The notes under the pieces were generated by a model. It was not told the DNA's origin, searched no databases, and was given only the letters and a program-made list of their open reading frames with translations. A stretch of DNA of 64,000 nucleotides from Bemisia tabaci (lineage: Eukaryota; Arthropoda; Insecta; Hemiptera; Aleyrodidae): assembly GCF_918797505.1 (NCBI RefSeq), contig NC_092799.1, positions 32,376,597-32,440,596 of the forward strand, read 5' to 3'. This document shows positions 1-13,354 of this stretch, piece by piece (the stretch's first letter is position 1; the number at the start of each line of letters is the position of its first letter). Position numbers and translations under genes: made by a program.

Positions 1-154
1 TGATGAGATCCGGATTAAATCCTGATTGACCTCAAATCCTGATAGAACCAGGAAAATTCTGATGCTAGACACCCAGGAGAAGGTCATTAGATACTTCTCC
101 CCCACGGATTGTGACATTTATTTATCTGCTGAAAACACTGCTTTATTTTTTCAG

Positions 155-390
155 AACTTACGAAAGACCTTCTTGTCGAGTGGATCAGGGACTCTCGGAA
201 TCCCGTGTTACAGATTTTGTCTACCCTCGTCGACCAACCCTCCGCCCATCGAGAGGCCTCCACAGGAGAAGTCGACTCAAGTCGAAGAGCCTCTATTCGA
301 GAATCGTTGGGAGAGACACGAAAACCCGTGCGACTGCTGATCAGTCAAATGCTCGTCGAGTATATTGCAGATCAGCGGGCCGATTATTAA
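155..390 (+). CDS. Probable terminal coding exon of an unidentified gene (5' part outside the window)
   Basis: A pyrimidine-rich tract ending in CAG at 152-154 is a strong 3' splice site. After two phase nucleotides, an open frame from 157 encodes about 77 residues and stops with TAA at 388-390. The peptide starts LTKDLLVEWIRDSRNP and ends QMLVEYIADQRADY. It is charged and probably helical, with a serine/arginine-rich middle (SSRRASIRES). Its GC content is clearly above the AT-rich flanks, which favours coding. I recognise no domain. Other open frames over this segment are shadows of it. An ATTAAA hexamer overlaps the stop, so the poly(A) site may be close. The exon could be spurious, since the upstream exons are outside the window. 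Confidence 0.4.
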
Positions 391-745
391 AACTTATAGA
401 CAAAGCTGTAGACAAAGACGACAAAAGGGATTTGGAGGGATCCGATTGATGGAAGCAGCTGGTGGCAATGGAGCATAGGAAGTAGGTAATGGACTAACTA
501 ACGGCAACCCACTTAAGACCCGACAGTTAGTCTATCATTTTCTTAACCATGACAACCTATAGGATCGCTCCATACTCCCTATGTCTTCTTTGTCTATCGC
601 TTTGTTCATTAGTTTCAATAATCTGTCCGCAGTAAAATGCTCGACGATTATTGTCCCAGGAAATTTGATATACCTACTTCTTTGTCATTCTAAATATTCA
701 GTGATTTTAAGGTTGGTTGCGATGTAGATTTTGTGCTGTGTTAGA
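391..745. other. No gene seen; possible 3' UTR of the exon at 155-390
   Basis: This is AT-rich sequence without a convincing open frame or repeat. It would be 3' UTR or flank of the preceding exon if that exon is real. Confidence 0.3.
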
Positions 746-1000
746 CTGCCGTGCTAAGGAAAAACGCCGTATGAACCTGCAGGCGTTGCCAAATTTCCTT
801 TGATAAAACGCGAATTTCCTGGTAAACTTATGAGTATAATTTTCACCCAATTTTTCAGATAATTTTGTTTGCAATATCACCTAAAGATTCTGAAAACTTG
901 AATGAAAAATATTCATAACTTTCCTCAAAAATAAACATTTTATCGAAGAGAATTTGGCAACTCTCGAATGTTCATACGGCGTTCATCCTTAGCACGGCAG
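746..1000. mobile_element. Palindromic MITE, family C, copy 1
   Basis: The element begins CTGCCGTGCTAAGGA and ends with its inverted complement TCCTTAGCACGGCAG. Inside the termini, the arms carry matching inverted motifs (CGCCGTATGAAC and GTTCATACGGCG, then TTGCCAAATT and AATTTGGCAA). At 255 bp with no coding capacity, it is a nonautonomous DNA element. Related copies lie at 1633-1900 and 41668-41918, with fragments near 58.3 and 61.3 kb. I recall this family from Bemisia tabaci; that is memory and was not searched. No clear target-site duplication was found. Confidence 0.75.
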
Positions 1001-1008
1001 TATATCAT

Positions 1009-1271
1009 ATATCGACGGTGAAACTACCAAACCACGTATCTCGGTTTGCGACGTCGCAGACTTCCTGTCATACTTTATTTTTTAAATGAAAAACTACTTA
1101 ACATCCAGTCTTGAAAATTTCTGAGATTTTTCCTCTTTGTGCGGAGAAAATTCCGTGAAACTGTCAAGGAATGATATTGATTTGGTCTACTTCAAAAAAA
1201 TAAAATGTGAGCGTAGATTTTTAAACACCGCAAACGAGATACGTGGTTTGGTAGTTGCACCGTCGATATCT
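1009..1271. mobile_element. Palindromic MITE, family P
   Basis: The left arm reads ATATCGACGGTG then CTACCAAACCACGTATCTCG. The right arm carries the complement, ending CACCGTCGATAT at about 1271. The middle is AT-rich and noncoding. It abuts the right end of the family C element with fewer than ten bases between them, so two nonautonomous elements lie side by side. Confidence 0.7.
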
Positions 1272-1632
1272 CTACCGTGCATCAGACAATATTTGGAAAA
1301 TTGCATGTATCAAGATGGGAGGGTTGGGTAGGTGTACGTTTTTCTGGCATGAGACGTACGTCCTAAGAAATTGGGCAAAGGTATTGTACCTTCAGATCGA
1401 CCTATACTGCGACCTCCAGGTCATGTTTTAGTCCGTCGGTAATTGTATATGTATTTTGCTGGAAAATAAAAAAAAATAATGACAAGTGAGCTCGTTTTTT
1501 TTTTTAAATGGCAGTTCCGTTATTGAATGCCTATTTAATTTTACAGTGTTCATGGTTCAGCAAATCTTCTTGTCTGACAAAGCATGGAAAATGACAGTTG
1601 CAGAGGCAGCAAATATTGGTAACCACAACTAC

Positions 1633-1900
1633 GCTGCCGTGCTAGGAAAAAAGTCGTATGAGCCTTCAGCCGCTGCCAAATTTCCTGTGATAAATTAAAA
1701 ATTTCTAAGAAGATTCGTAGGTAAATATTTTTCTTCCAATTCGACAAAGAATTTTATTCGTAATTTGATCTAAATGGCCTGAAAATTTCAAGGACGAATA
1801 TTTTTAGGTAACATGCCCAACTAAGAATAAATACCCACTTTCCGAGGGGAAATTTGGCAACATTTGAATGCTGAAACGGCGTTTTTCCGTAAAACGGCAG
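1633..1900. mobile_element. Palindromic MITE, family C, copy 2
   Basis: It begins CTGCCGTGCTAGG and ends in ACGGCAG. The internal motifs match copy 1: TGCCAAATTTCC on the left and AATTTGGCAACA with ACGGCG on the right. It is more diverged than copy 1. The frames that read through it are not genes. Confidence 0.65.
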
Positions 1901-4900
1901 TTCCATGTTTTACTAGGTACTAGGGATGACATATGAATCAACGTAGCTAATAATGAGGACCCTAGAGGCACACAGTGTGAAAATTATTTCAATAAAGTTG
2001 CATAACAATGCATGAAAATGTAATGTTTTTATAGAATTTCGATGACATTTTTAAACAATCAATGAGTCAATGTACCGGGAAGTGGTAAATTTGTAATGAG
2101 AAGACAACTTGCTACTTGTTTCAATTTTCATACGATACCTCTAACTTCAATTATAGTCGCTCCTTCAATTGAAAGATGGGCAACACACACAACTGTGCTG
2201 TGGCAATAATTTAACGATGTAAAATGAAAATTGAAACCTATCTTACGAGGTGAGCTGGCATGTAAAGAGAGAGAATGTCTTCGGAAAATATTTCTAGTCT
2301 GACAATACTGTATATAACTTTAAAAATGCAGCCAGCTTCCTGGAGATGGATCCTTCCTAAAATTGTAGGTAGATGGAGCCCCCTGGAAAAATATGTTGCT
2401 CAAAAAAGATTTGTAAGCATTTAGGAGCTAATTTGCCTACCCATCTGGGCCTTCAGAAAACTCAGTTTATACAACAGATATTTTTTTTTTTTTTTCCAAT
2501 TTTAAATTTTAAAGAAAATTATAGATTCAAAAACACAGAGTAGAGAGGGGAGATACTATTTGGTATCAATGCAATTTCAAGTAAGAAACAGGTATTTTAC
2601 ATAGCTTGCTTTGACCTGCTGAAATGGATCAGGTATTGTTGGTACAAAATATGGAGAAGGAGTGGTGTAGGGAATTCTAATGGAATAAAAACGTTCATAC
2701 ATAACATTGGAAATCAGTAAGTGTATTTAGTTCAAATTCCACAAACGTCAACAGAGAAATACAATTCAGAGACAAACTGCAGGAAGCAGAATGTTGACTT
2801 ATATTCGCAACAGGAAGTAATCACAGAAAGGTTTTATTATTAATATTTTTTATTTCATTTGTTTTTTTTTTTCTCTCTCACTAGGTATATTCTGTTAGAG
2901 ACTATGACTTCAAGCTTTATTTGTTCTTGATGATCTGATTCTCACACAAAAATTTTATGAAAATCAATGGAAGATTCAACGAGTATTGATTCAAATCCTA
3001 TGGTGGGAGACCTGCAGCTTGAATTAGTAACTTAAGTTACCATACATACTGAATGCATAGTTACCGCACCACACAGTATCGTCTACTTTTAATAACATGG
3101 GCAGGGGCACCCAACAAAAGCAAGATATTAAAGTTCATAGTTGCAGACTCGGATTGCTGCAGGCAGAGACAGACAAGTCAAAAAACCTAAACAAATTGTA
3201 AAAGATTGTAACACGACAGGTCATCACATAAGCTAGAAAATTAGGTAACTTAGATCATACTGCAGGAATTTGGGCTTCATAGCAAGCCATATTCAGAGAG
3301 AACCTAACTTCCACAAGAAGTAACAGAATAGTCCTGCTTTAAGACCATTGACTTAGTAAAAAACGTACCAAAAGGAGTTATTCTTGTGAGAGGTTCAGAA
3401 AATTTTTAAAGTGGCAGTCTTTCTGCTGTCTTACTTAATACTTCAACTTAACAGACTTCCAATGAAAAAAAGGACAAATGGAACAGAATTTCACTTTATT
3501 CTTGGAATCATGAGTGAATGAGAGATTATGCAAATACATTCCCTCGTTTAAGTGGTGCATCTTTAGATGCAACTTAATTCTTTTATTTTTTTTTTTGTTG
3601 GGGGGGAGGGGGAGAGAAAAAAGAGGAATTAACCTTCTGATTTAAAGAAATGGAAATACATCTAGCAAGCAGTCAAAACCATTACTCAAGACACATGATA
3701 AGGATTCAAACACAAGTAACTATGGTTGGATGATTATGGAGTAAGTTTGACAATTGTATGAAATGGAAACTAATTAAAACACGAGAATATCTCAGAGACA
3801 GAGTCAACAAGAAAATAATTACATACTGCTTGCTAGAAACTGGAACAATCAAAAAAGAAAAAAGAAAAAAACCCTTGTTAAAACATTTGAAACTCCTAGG
3901 TGGAAATGGAGACTTACAAGATTCAAGATAAATCATCTCTCTAGTAAAGTCACACAGATTTTGGGAATATTTGATAATGGACTGTGGACAGTCCAAAGTG
4001 AAATTTAAATAGGGTGCAAACTTAATTTGCATGATTGAAATTTGACTTTGAATGAGAATTAAAAATAAAAAAGAAGAGGGAAAAAGACAAATGCTACGTT
4101 GATTTTGCATTATCTTGAGGCAATTAATGAGAACAAAAATGTGACATTTCTACATCATGAATGTCATCCACAGGTTGAACTTCAGAGTGGTGTCCAAAAT
4201 ACTTTGTTAATCCCTCTATAAAACTTCTGAAGCTTGAATGACAATTTCCTCTTGCAACGCACTGTTGCTTTAAGTAATGTGATTGTAACAGGACACATTT
4301 CGAACAATTATCCTGAGGGTTTGTAGCTGTGACACAAAAATCTGGCTACTTGCTGCATAGCATGGAGTAATCTTAAAATACATTTTAGAGAATTTATCAA
4401 GAAATAACTAAGCATTTGTATTTAAGAAGCAATGAAGTGAAGACGCAATTGAAGGAGACAAATAAGCTCAAAATTTTGTGTCACAGTTCCGAAAAGCAAG
4501 AGATTTTTAAACCCTAAAAAAATCTCTTCGGATTGGATCTCTTGAAATTGGATGGGAAAACAACTTTTCCCTCTAATTCCACATTTAGTTACTTTTGTTT
4601 CTTGACTGGAGAAACTCAAAGTATTCAAATTCTTTGATGAGATATAGCATAACAGTAAATCTCCAGTCAAAAAAAAAAAAGAAAAAGAAAAAAAAAAGAA
4701 AAAAAAAACCCTAAGCCTAGAATCAGTAAATCCATTGATAAGCAGATACAGATGTAAGTAATAACGATCCTTGATCAAAATATAAAGGGTGCTGAGAGGT
4801 CGAAGTTTTACATTGATTATCATTATTTTCAATCGAACCATAGGGTCATGATTACCTATAGCAGGTTACTCAGCGAAGGCATTTAAGGGCTGAAGATTTA

Positions 4901-7900
4901 ATGCTCGCACACGGTCTACTCGCGACCCAATGCAAAATGAATAATTCAGTGGCGGAGTCGGAGGTCTTTCTGGAAGATTTCTCTAGGCATCTGGATAAAA
5001 AACCGAGGGAGTCCAATTCCCCTGGTAAAATTTCAAGTACCTAAGAAAATCAGTCTTTATGTATGATCTAACTAACAATAAGGATTCCTAGATCAGGTAA
5101 AGTAATGGTAAATTTAAAAAATAAAAAAAACATGACATCACACACATCACACCACTTCAACACCGGACGGTCAAGCAGATGAAAGACAGAACATTCACAC
5201 TTTCAAAAAATTTCCTCCCTCCCACCCTTATAAGTAGAAACAAATGTTTAAGGATTAAGGATAACGGCCTTGGTACATCCCGATGTTCTGGATGGAAAAA
5301 TTTAGACCTAAGCCATTCAAAGTAAATCAGCATTTTCATTGCCGCAAGCATGGTCAAGGGAAACTTAATCCTTTGAGGTTTTCATTAATGTAAGGAGAAA
5401 ATTTAACAAGAAAGGAGGAGACTTCAAGAGAGGAAAGCAAAGTGGGTGGTAGATTTTAATGCAATAGAACTTTCGTCTGAGAGCCAGGAAGCTACGCACC
5501 CTCGAGACTATGACTTCAGGTAAAACAAGAGACATGTCGAGAGATTTTAAGAGGAAAAAAATATTTCAAGACTGAGGGAGGGTGCTGTCAGATCTTTAAA
5601 AGCCAAATGCCTTGTACTGCTGAAGTGATGTAATGCAATTATTGCTCAAAAGTTTGAGGATCATAAGAATTGATGCAATAAAACCACATCACCAGAATAG
5701 TATCGCCTCACTCAGTTTCATGAAAAGGTTTTTGTGTGGATTTAGTGAAGTCTAAAATATATGCATCTACAATTATAGATGAACTTATACTGTAAGTCTA
5801 ATTCCCAGAAACACAAAAACAGACCAAGACTGGATTTTAGGACTATTTCTTTATGCCTCCATGGACACTAAAGAACCCTGAGCGAACTGGGACTAACTTC
5901 AAGATACTGAGCTGAGTTCAAAGATACCACGTTAACTTTTACCCACATTATATTTACAAGTGTACAGCCCAACATAGTTAGTGATGAAAATTTTAAAATA
6001 TTGTCATTCCTAAATCTGACGAGTAGAATAAATGCTGTCAAGTGACATAGAATCGGGTAGTAATTTAATACTGACCAATAACAGGACTACAGAAATCATC
6101 AAAGCTTCCATAACAACAAGTCATGCACAGCCAAGAGGCAAGACTTTGATACGTTTCATTGACAAAAAAGTAATAGTGAGCAATTTCATTCTCAACAGCA
6201 GCCCTCATGATTGTAGGTTGTACGATATTAATGCAAAATACGAGTGAAAAATTGAAGGTCCGTCAAATTGTGATACCTAACTATGATTGCAACTGAGTGA
6301 AATGTGTAAATATTGTAGGGAATTATAAAAGTTAGTTGATTTGAGCTGCTAGTCAAAAACTACTGGGGTGCGTTGAGAAAAGAGGGGGCAGAGAAGAATC
6401 CCTGACAGAGACAGCAGCTCAAAGATTTTTGGGTATAATTGACAAAATATAGCGCTGTACCTGCATGAACAACCAATTCTATGAAACCAAACGCTAAATT
6501 GATGTTTCCGTCAAAGACTGAAGAGAAAGACAATTGCTGACTGAATGAGGGACAACATGAAACTTGATTTACATATGGTACAATTATTCGTTAACTATAT
6601 ACAAAATATCACTAGTTTAACAAGTTCATGCATTCTCGTTTTCAACAAGGATACCATTAGGAAACACGTGAAACTCCGTCAAGAACTCAGTTAACTACTA
6701 GAGGGTAGGAAACACGCAGTTATCTGATTGGGGAATAATACAAAAAAAATCAATTGGAAACGGTTGCTCTTAAAATCTATGGAATTAGAGAAACTCACAA
6801 GGGCGCTAATGGCAACCACAGTGTTTCCCTCAACATATCAGGAATTTTTGGGCAAAATTTCTACTTTGCCTATGAAAAAGAGAGATAAGTCTTTAAAATG
6901 CTGTTACATAAGAGACAACTCCGACCGATTACAGAGCCATAATGAGGCAATATTTTGAGACAATTTTTAAAGGATATGGCTTCACCAAATATATGTCACT
7001 GAAGTGGGGGTGAGGAAATGCAGACGTAATATTGCTTTAAAGGGAGGGTGCCAGCAGGAAAAGGATGAATCAGTGACACAATTAACAGAGTTGCCACAGA
7101 ATTTGGAGAATGAAATTCCCTGTTACGTTTTGGTAAAATTCCCTGACGTTTGCGAATATCCTAAACTTGAAAAATCCAAAAAAAAGTGATATGAAACAGT
7201 TTTCATGAAGAATTTGTTGTCCAAAACGTCGAACTTATTCAATCAAGCGAATGATGGCGATTTCATGATTTTTTCAAGACACTTTCATAATTTTCCCATC
7301 TTCCCTGACTGTAAAAACTCTGAATTCAGGAAAGCAAAAGCAAACAAACTGTTGCTGTAAACTTCAGACAGCAGCGTCACTGATAAGTGTGATGACTTCA
7401 AAATGTTTGCTCTCATTAAAGGACTTGCGTCCAAAAGGGGCACTTGCTCTGACAGAGTTCAAAATCTCCAAAAAAAACCCCGTTTTTTTAAAAAAAAACT
7501 TTCTTTGACAACTACAAATTACTGTCCTTGAGATTACTACCAGAGATGTTTCATTTGGAAGGATATTCAGTTCAATTCCCATCAGTCCATTTTTTTTGGT
7601 CCACTTGAGAATAAAATTTCAATGGAGACACTCCCACTGAGAGGTGCCTTTTTCACAATTACTACTATATACCTACTAGTATCACCCAACCTCAACTGAT
7701 AGCTATCCTGCCAATGTTGTAAAACCCAAAATCGATGACTAAATTTGAAAAAAGCCCACCTCAATTGTAATGTCCTAAAATCTCAGGTTACTTTCTTCTT
7801 CCAACTACAGACTGAATTAAAGCTATGACTCTAAAGGGGGCATTAGCTTAGTGAAAGCTCTTCGGCTCTTCACAAATGTCAAAAATTGATTGAAACTAAG

Positions 7901-10900
7901 TTCTCCTTGCACCATTTCGATTGTAGGATAGAACTTTGAAAAATTCCAATTTTCAGTTCTAGCAGATAACTTTCGCAAGGATTCAAAAGGCAGTTCTGGC
8001 AAATAACTTTCGCAAGGATTCAAAAGGCAATGAGCCAATCTTGTGCGTGTTGCACGATATCTGAACTAGTCTCTCTCAGAGTTCAAAAACAATCCAACAG
8101 TCTATTTTCCTGTGCCCCAAAACTAAAACGATGTACAGGACTAGTGTTGATGATTTTTAAAAACGCTGTAGAGTGGAACCATACCTACAGTTCACTTTCT
8201 TTGAAGCTGGAACCCCTCTAAATCAATCAATAAAAAATTAGAAAACTCCAATGCAAAATTGTGCTTGCAAGGAAAGGGGGATCCTTTCTAATCCTAATTA
8301 AAATTCTTCACCTTTGTTTACCACTCACCCTACTTAAGTTACGATGGCTCACTTGAATGTCCATCATCAGGTGTTTTTAAAGACTCTTTATACTATGTAA
8401 ATGATAACTGAGGTACTTAATTTTCACGGGTATGAAAATTGTACAGTTAAAAGTTTGCATTAAATAGACTTCTATGGCTTATTTTAATTCCGATAGAGCA
8501 TGATCACAATCATATAATTCTATTCGACCCCGTATAAATTTTTCACTTGAAAGGACAGTGATAAAATGAAAATTTTGAACTGGAATTTAATGAGAGAAAA
8601 CAGGCCAAGAGGATGGTATTCTCTGATCAACGAGAATTGTGCCCCACTGTGTGCCTACAACAAAGAACCATTGGAAAAGAGGCACCTCCAACATAGCTGT
8701 TCTCAGTAACTGAGATTGGATGAAAAATTTTACCATAAAAAAAATTCAAAGGTTGGAAAGAGGAGGAGACAGAACACGTTGAGAGATGTTAGATTTGGTC
8801 TGAAGCCTCATGAGCTTGATGATCAGAGGAAGCAAAGCAATTCTAACGCAACCTAACGAAATAGTTTTGAGCAATACAGACCGTTTAAAGTAGGGTGCAA
8901 GATTGCTGATGCGAAAACTACCGGAAAAGGGGAGTTTTCCTTACAGATTCAACAACTAACCAAGAGGCCTACATTTTTATTACCACTGGTAGTAAAATAA
9001 TAAAAAAATATTTTCTACATCAAGAGTTGAATAATATTAAAAATTAAAGGCACTTAAAGAGTTCCCATCCGGAAACCAACATCCCTATGACAATTCAAAT
9101 CTAGGGCCCAGGTGATCAATAGGCTACCTCAGCAAATGATTGCATGCTTGAGAAAAGATACACAAGACTCAAGTCATGATGGCCGTTGCTTCTCTTCAGA
9201 GACCTCCTCTCCTTCCTCATTGCCGATATCATTCAGCTGAACTCAGGAAAGTCAGTTTCACCTCTACGATTTTCATCTTCATAGTATCTTGCTTTAAAAG
9301 TCTGCAGGACCCGGAAGTCACAAGATTCTTTATCAATATGGTACTTCTAATGCAGCAAGATAAGTATAGCTCAGCCTTATTTGTATTAATGGATACCCCA
9401 TTTGGGGAGAGGAAATCTGTGGCGAGAGAGCACACATCCTGATGCTTGCGTCCAAGAGTCAGCAGAAGTAGCGACTTTCAACAGAGAAACTATCTACTAA
9501 GATAATGACATGACTTTGTTGAACGTTGCTTTGCAATATCTTAATTTCCTTTTCACTTTGTTGAACTTTTCCCCTCTTGATTTGCGTCTAGCTATGTAAG
9601 ACAGGTTCAAAAATAAACATTGGTTGGAGGTGGGATATTTAAAGTAGCTTAAAGTCAACAATTTAGGCGAAATTTCAGCTTGGATGTGCCCTTGAAGAAA
9701 CCAACTGTCATGAAGCAGAGGATGAGGTCAGCGACAGAGAACACCTGAGCCCAGATAACACAACTACAGACGACCAAATGGCAGTTACTTGCGCCGGCAT
9801 TGCGTTTATATACTTTTCAATACTCACGACAACTATACAGTACTAATACAAAAATAATTTACTTACAAGTACAAAATACCTTCTTCCTCTCTATTCGGAG
9901 ATTACTTTGAGCTAGGATTTGAATTTTGTTAATTAATTTTGGACAGGTCTCTTTCAGGGTTGAAATTTACCATGATAGCGAAATCTGTTCCTCAGTTAGA
10001 GAAATGACTTTAGACCACTATTCCAATATTGCAATTAATTCATGCTGCAATGGTAAAAAATAAAGACAGGAACCTTTTCAAAAACAAAAAGTGAACAACC
10101 TGGATTTTGATCTGAGCTGTGCAGAGTCAATCAACAGTAAAAGAGGAATAAAGTTTCTACTATTATGACTGGTGGGAAGGGGAAGAGGATCTTACTGTGC
10201 ATCAGTGCTCATTTTCAATTGATGATTTTTCAGAACCGGTTCAATGGCAAAGATAAAGCAGAGGCTTACATAGCTGGGCAATTTTATGTTTTTAAGGTAT
10301 TATCACACTTTCAAGAAACAAGTAAGGGAAAATTAAATTGCCTTCACTTCATTGGTGAAATGGTGCATTTAAGCTAATAGGAATGTTTGTTAGGGATTGT
10401 GAGAAAAAAATATATGCAAAAATGGCTTAGTGATCAAAATTAAACTTCCATTCCTCTCCTTCATGTAACATCATTGACTAAGTTAGCAAAATTTATCGTA
10501 AGAGAATAGAAGTGAGGAAACATCTGTAATAGCCTTAAAAAGAATTGTACGACAATGTTTTAATTAGAAACCAATAGAAGTTTTCATAATACTGTGAAAG
10601 TTACTCGAATGAAAGTCAAAAAACCAAAGAATCGTAATGCAAAGGACCTTACGGAACAGAACCAAGTTGCTTGAAATTGCTGATAATGCAATAGCTAGGT
10701 TTTAGTAGATTGTTCTATCGGAAAAAAAGGAGCAGGAGAGAGAAAGTATTTTGCGAGATAATCTACACAATTTACACTATGTACAGTTCTACGTGCATTC
10801 CATTAGATCACAACTGGTAACAGCATGCAACATCACAGCTTTCCAACACAAAAAAATTGGGGCAAGCTTTTACTCGACTAGGGCCTGGGAAATAAGCAAG

Positions 10901-13288
10901 TTGGTTTTAAACAAAGATCCAAAATAAGTAATCTCTATGTTTTAATAGGAGGAAGATAATTCTGCCCATCCCTTACAATCTGCCATCTTAGGCCTCACAG
11001 CAAGTAGTCAAATTCGCTCCTTTAATATCAAATGATGAGCAAGAAAGAAAAAAAAGAAACACTACCACTCCTTAACATTGTCTTACCACCCAAAATTTGA
11101 GTCAAAACTACCAATGACTTCATGAATGACTCGCAATTTGCACCCCTAATTTCAATTACTATAACAAAGACTGGTTGCCTTGATGTTTCAGTTCCCTTAG
11201 TTTCAAAAACAGTCAACTGGAGTAATTGATCTGGGAAAAGTTCAATCATTCAAAAAAACCAATGCACAAGAATTTGGAATACACTCAATTGTAAAGAGTG
11301 CCTAAAAGATGGACGAAAATTGTTGTCTTTTCAGATGCCAAGTTTTACAGGTTGAGCAATACCTACTTCAGTTACACACACGTTACACTGCGTAAAGTCC
11401 TTTTTAAGTTTTAATCGGCGAGGCTTACAAAATCAATGAAAACCTCAATTAAAAATCTTCCAGAAAAGACCTTTTCCCTCCAGAATTACTGATGCCAAAG
11501 GTAAATTGACAGAAATAATGAAAGACTTCATACGTTCAGCCAGCAGAATAACGATATCAGATGTCATTAACAGTTTGAATTTACTGACGTTGGTGAAACT
11601 CATTCTTAACCCTAAGAATTTTTTGTTTGTTTCCGGTTTAATTAATTTACTTACAAGGATTCAACAAGTTTATCAGCTGACTAAACTATTGTATCGATTC
11701 TTTACAAGATGTAGAATCACGGAAAAAATATCCTTACATAAGAAGGGTTAAAGAGAAAAGAAGTCTCCCTCACAATAGAGGATTGTTAAGAATTTTAGTA
11801 GACAAGTACTGGATAATTCAAACATTACCAGTCATCGCATGGCTGATGAGAACAATTTGAGGGGATTTTCTTTTAGAAAAAAACCATATTGGGAACCATG
11901 ACTGATGAAAAACCTGATTTAAAGAGAAAAGAAAAATACGAAAGATCATGATGAATTCCTGAGAAGGGGCCTAGGGCGTAATAGATAGAGAAAATTTGTT
12001 AAAACAAAGGAGATGGGGGAGGGGGGGATTTAGGGGAAGATAGGTTTCCGTGATCAAAGGAAAAAGCAATAGAGATGGAGAAAAGCTTCAAGAGACCAGA
12101 AAATTGCACTAATAAAAAAAATAGAAAATAAATAAGCTTCTTTATTGAAAAAAAAATTGAAGAGAACAGATGGTGAGAAAGAATTCAAAATCATCATTTG
12201 ATGCTCAGAATAAATGCAAATAAAATATCTTTCCATCAAATTAGGGTGAAACCCTCAACTTGAGTAGCATACAAAAATAGATGCAGAATGTTGTGACAAA
12301 ATCAGACAACTTTATAATGAGGGGAGCACTTACGAGAAATAAAATCTCAAGAAAGATCAAAATGGTAGGAGTCGGGTACTTGAGAGACATTATTTCATAC
12401 ATAAAAAATAAAAAATCGATGACTAGTCACAAATTAATATTAATACTTCAGACTGGAAAGGAAAAAAGAGCTAGGAAAACTTGCGAACATGCACGGCAAG
12501 AGAAACTGCTCAATAGAGAAAACCAGCTGGTTCGTCTGATTTGAACCAACACCCGGAAATCAAATAAGCATCTAGCAACTTAAATGGATCTTGATCTCAA
12601 GAGTATAAAGCTTTCGAGAGCTTGAAAACAGGGAAAATATCACAACAAAATTTTTATTAGAGGGGGGGGGGGGGGAGCATGGGTTTGCTTGCTGATGGTG
12701 AGCCTCCATCATTGGTCAGAGATCCAAGCTGTTAAAAATGCACCAAAGATGAAAGCTAACTCACAGAGCATGGGGTCTCCACCAAAAAGATGAAGTCAAA
12801 TTACAGGGTGAGAATGGGGGCAGGCCACACAATAAAAAAACAAAGTCATCTGAATGTAAAATAACAGTGGCTAGCTCAGGAATCATGGGTGGCGATTGAT
12901 TCTGAAAGCCTGTCAGACAGGCGAATAATGAAATATAAGAATTGTTGATGGGAAACTAGTTTGGCAGAAACGAAGATTACAGGAAAATTTTGGAAATATC
13001 AGATTGCTGCACAGCACTCTGACTGACAGCGACCATGTGCAGCATACATAGCAATCAGTATGTAACAGAACATACGCAATTAAAAAAAAAAATAAATAAA
13101 AATAAATGATAAAAAATAAGTTAGCCGTGACGAATCAAATAAAAGAGTACGATTACCGCACAGAGAACTGTTGGTTGACGGTTTGAAAGGAGCAGAGAAC
13201 AATTTGTCGAATTTTTGATTCTTAAAGAAAAGAAATAAAAATGTGATGAGAAACAGATTGAGACGGGAGGCGGTTGGAGTCAGTATGT
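1901..13288. other. Long AT-rich stretch without recognisable genes or MITEs; possible Me31B 3' UTR and flank
   Basis: No open frame here looks like protein: all are short, low in complexity or unrelated to anything I know. None of the palindromic families found elsewhere in the window is present. The stretch lies directly downstream of the Me31B stop codon on the minus strand, so part of it must be the 3' UTR. Poly(A) hexamers are too frequent in such AT-rich DNA to place the end. A 14-base G run (12662-12675), A-rich runs (4671-4708, 13080-13110) and a short tandem repeat at 7954-8027 are the only notable sub-features. Confidence 0.5.
7954..8027. repeat. Tandem duplication, 2 x 37 bp
   Basis: Two adjacent 37-bp copies (7954-7990 and 7991-8027) both begin CAGTTCT and end in GCAAGGATTCAAAAGG. 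They differ at two bases, so the duplication is recent. Confidence 0.9.
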
Positions 13289-13354
13289 TTATTTACTGAC
13301 ATCTTGTTCGTCGTTTTCCGGTGTTCTGGCAACGTAAAGTGACGGATCGATTTG
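13289..13354 (-). CDS. me31B: Me31B coding exon 9 (residues 421-441 and stop)
   Basis: It encodes [21 protein letters not shown] followed by [11 protein letters not shown] matches the conserved C-terminal IDPALYVA of the fly protein. The acceptor is TTTTCAG. The tail after this is short and acidic. An AATAAA hexamer overlaps the stop (TAAATAAAC), which is unusually early for a poly(A) signal, so a later site is likely. Confidence 0.93.
   Translation of the reverse strand, partial: QIDPSLYVARTPENDEQDVSK

Noticed and set aside
4422..4841. 139-codon frame on the minus strand
   Set aside because: It includes a homopolymer-derived FFFFFF stretch and has no protein-like features.
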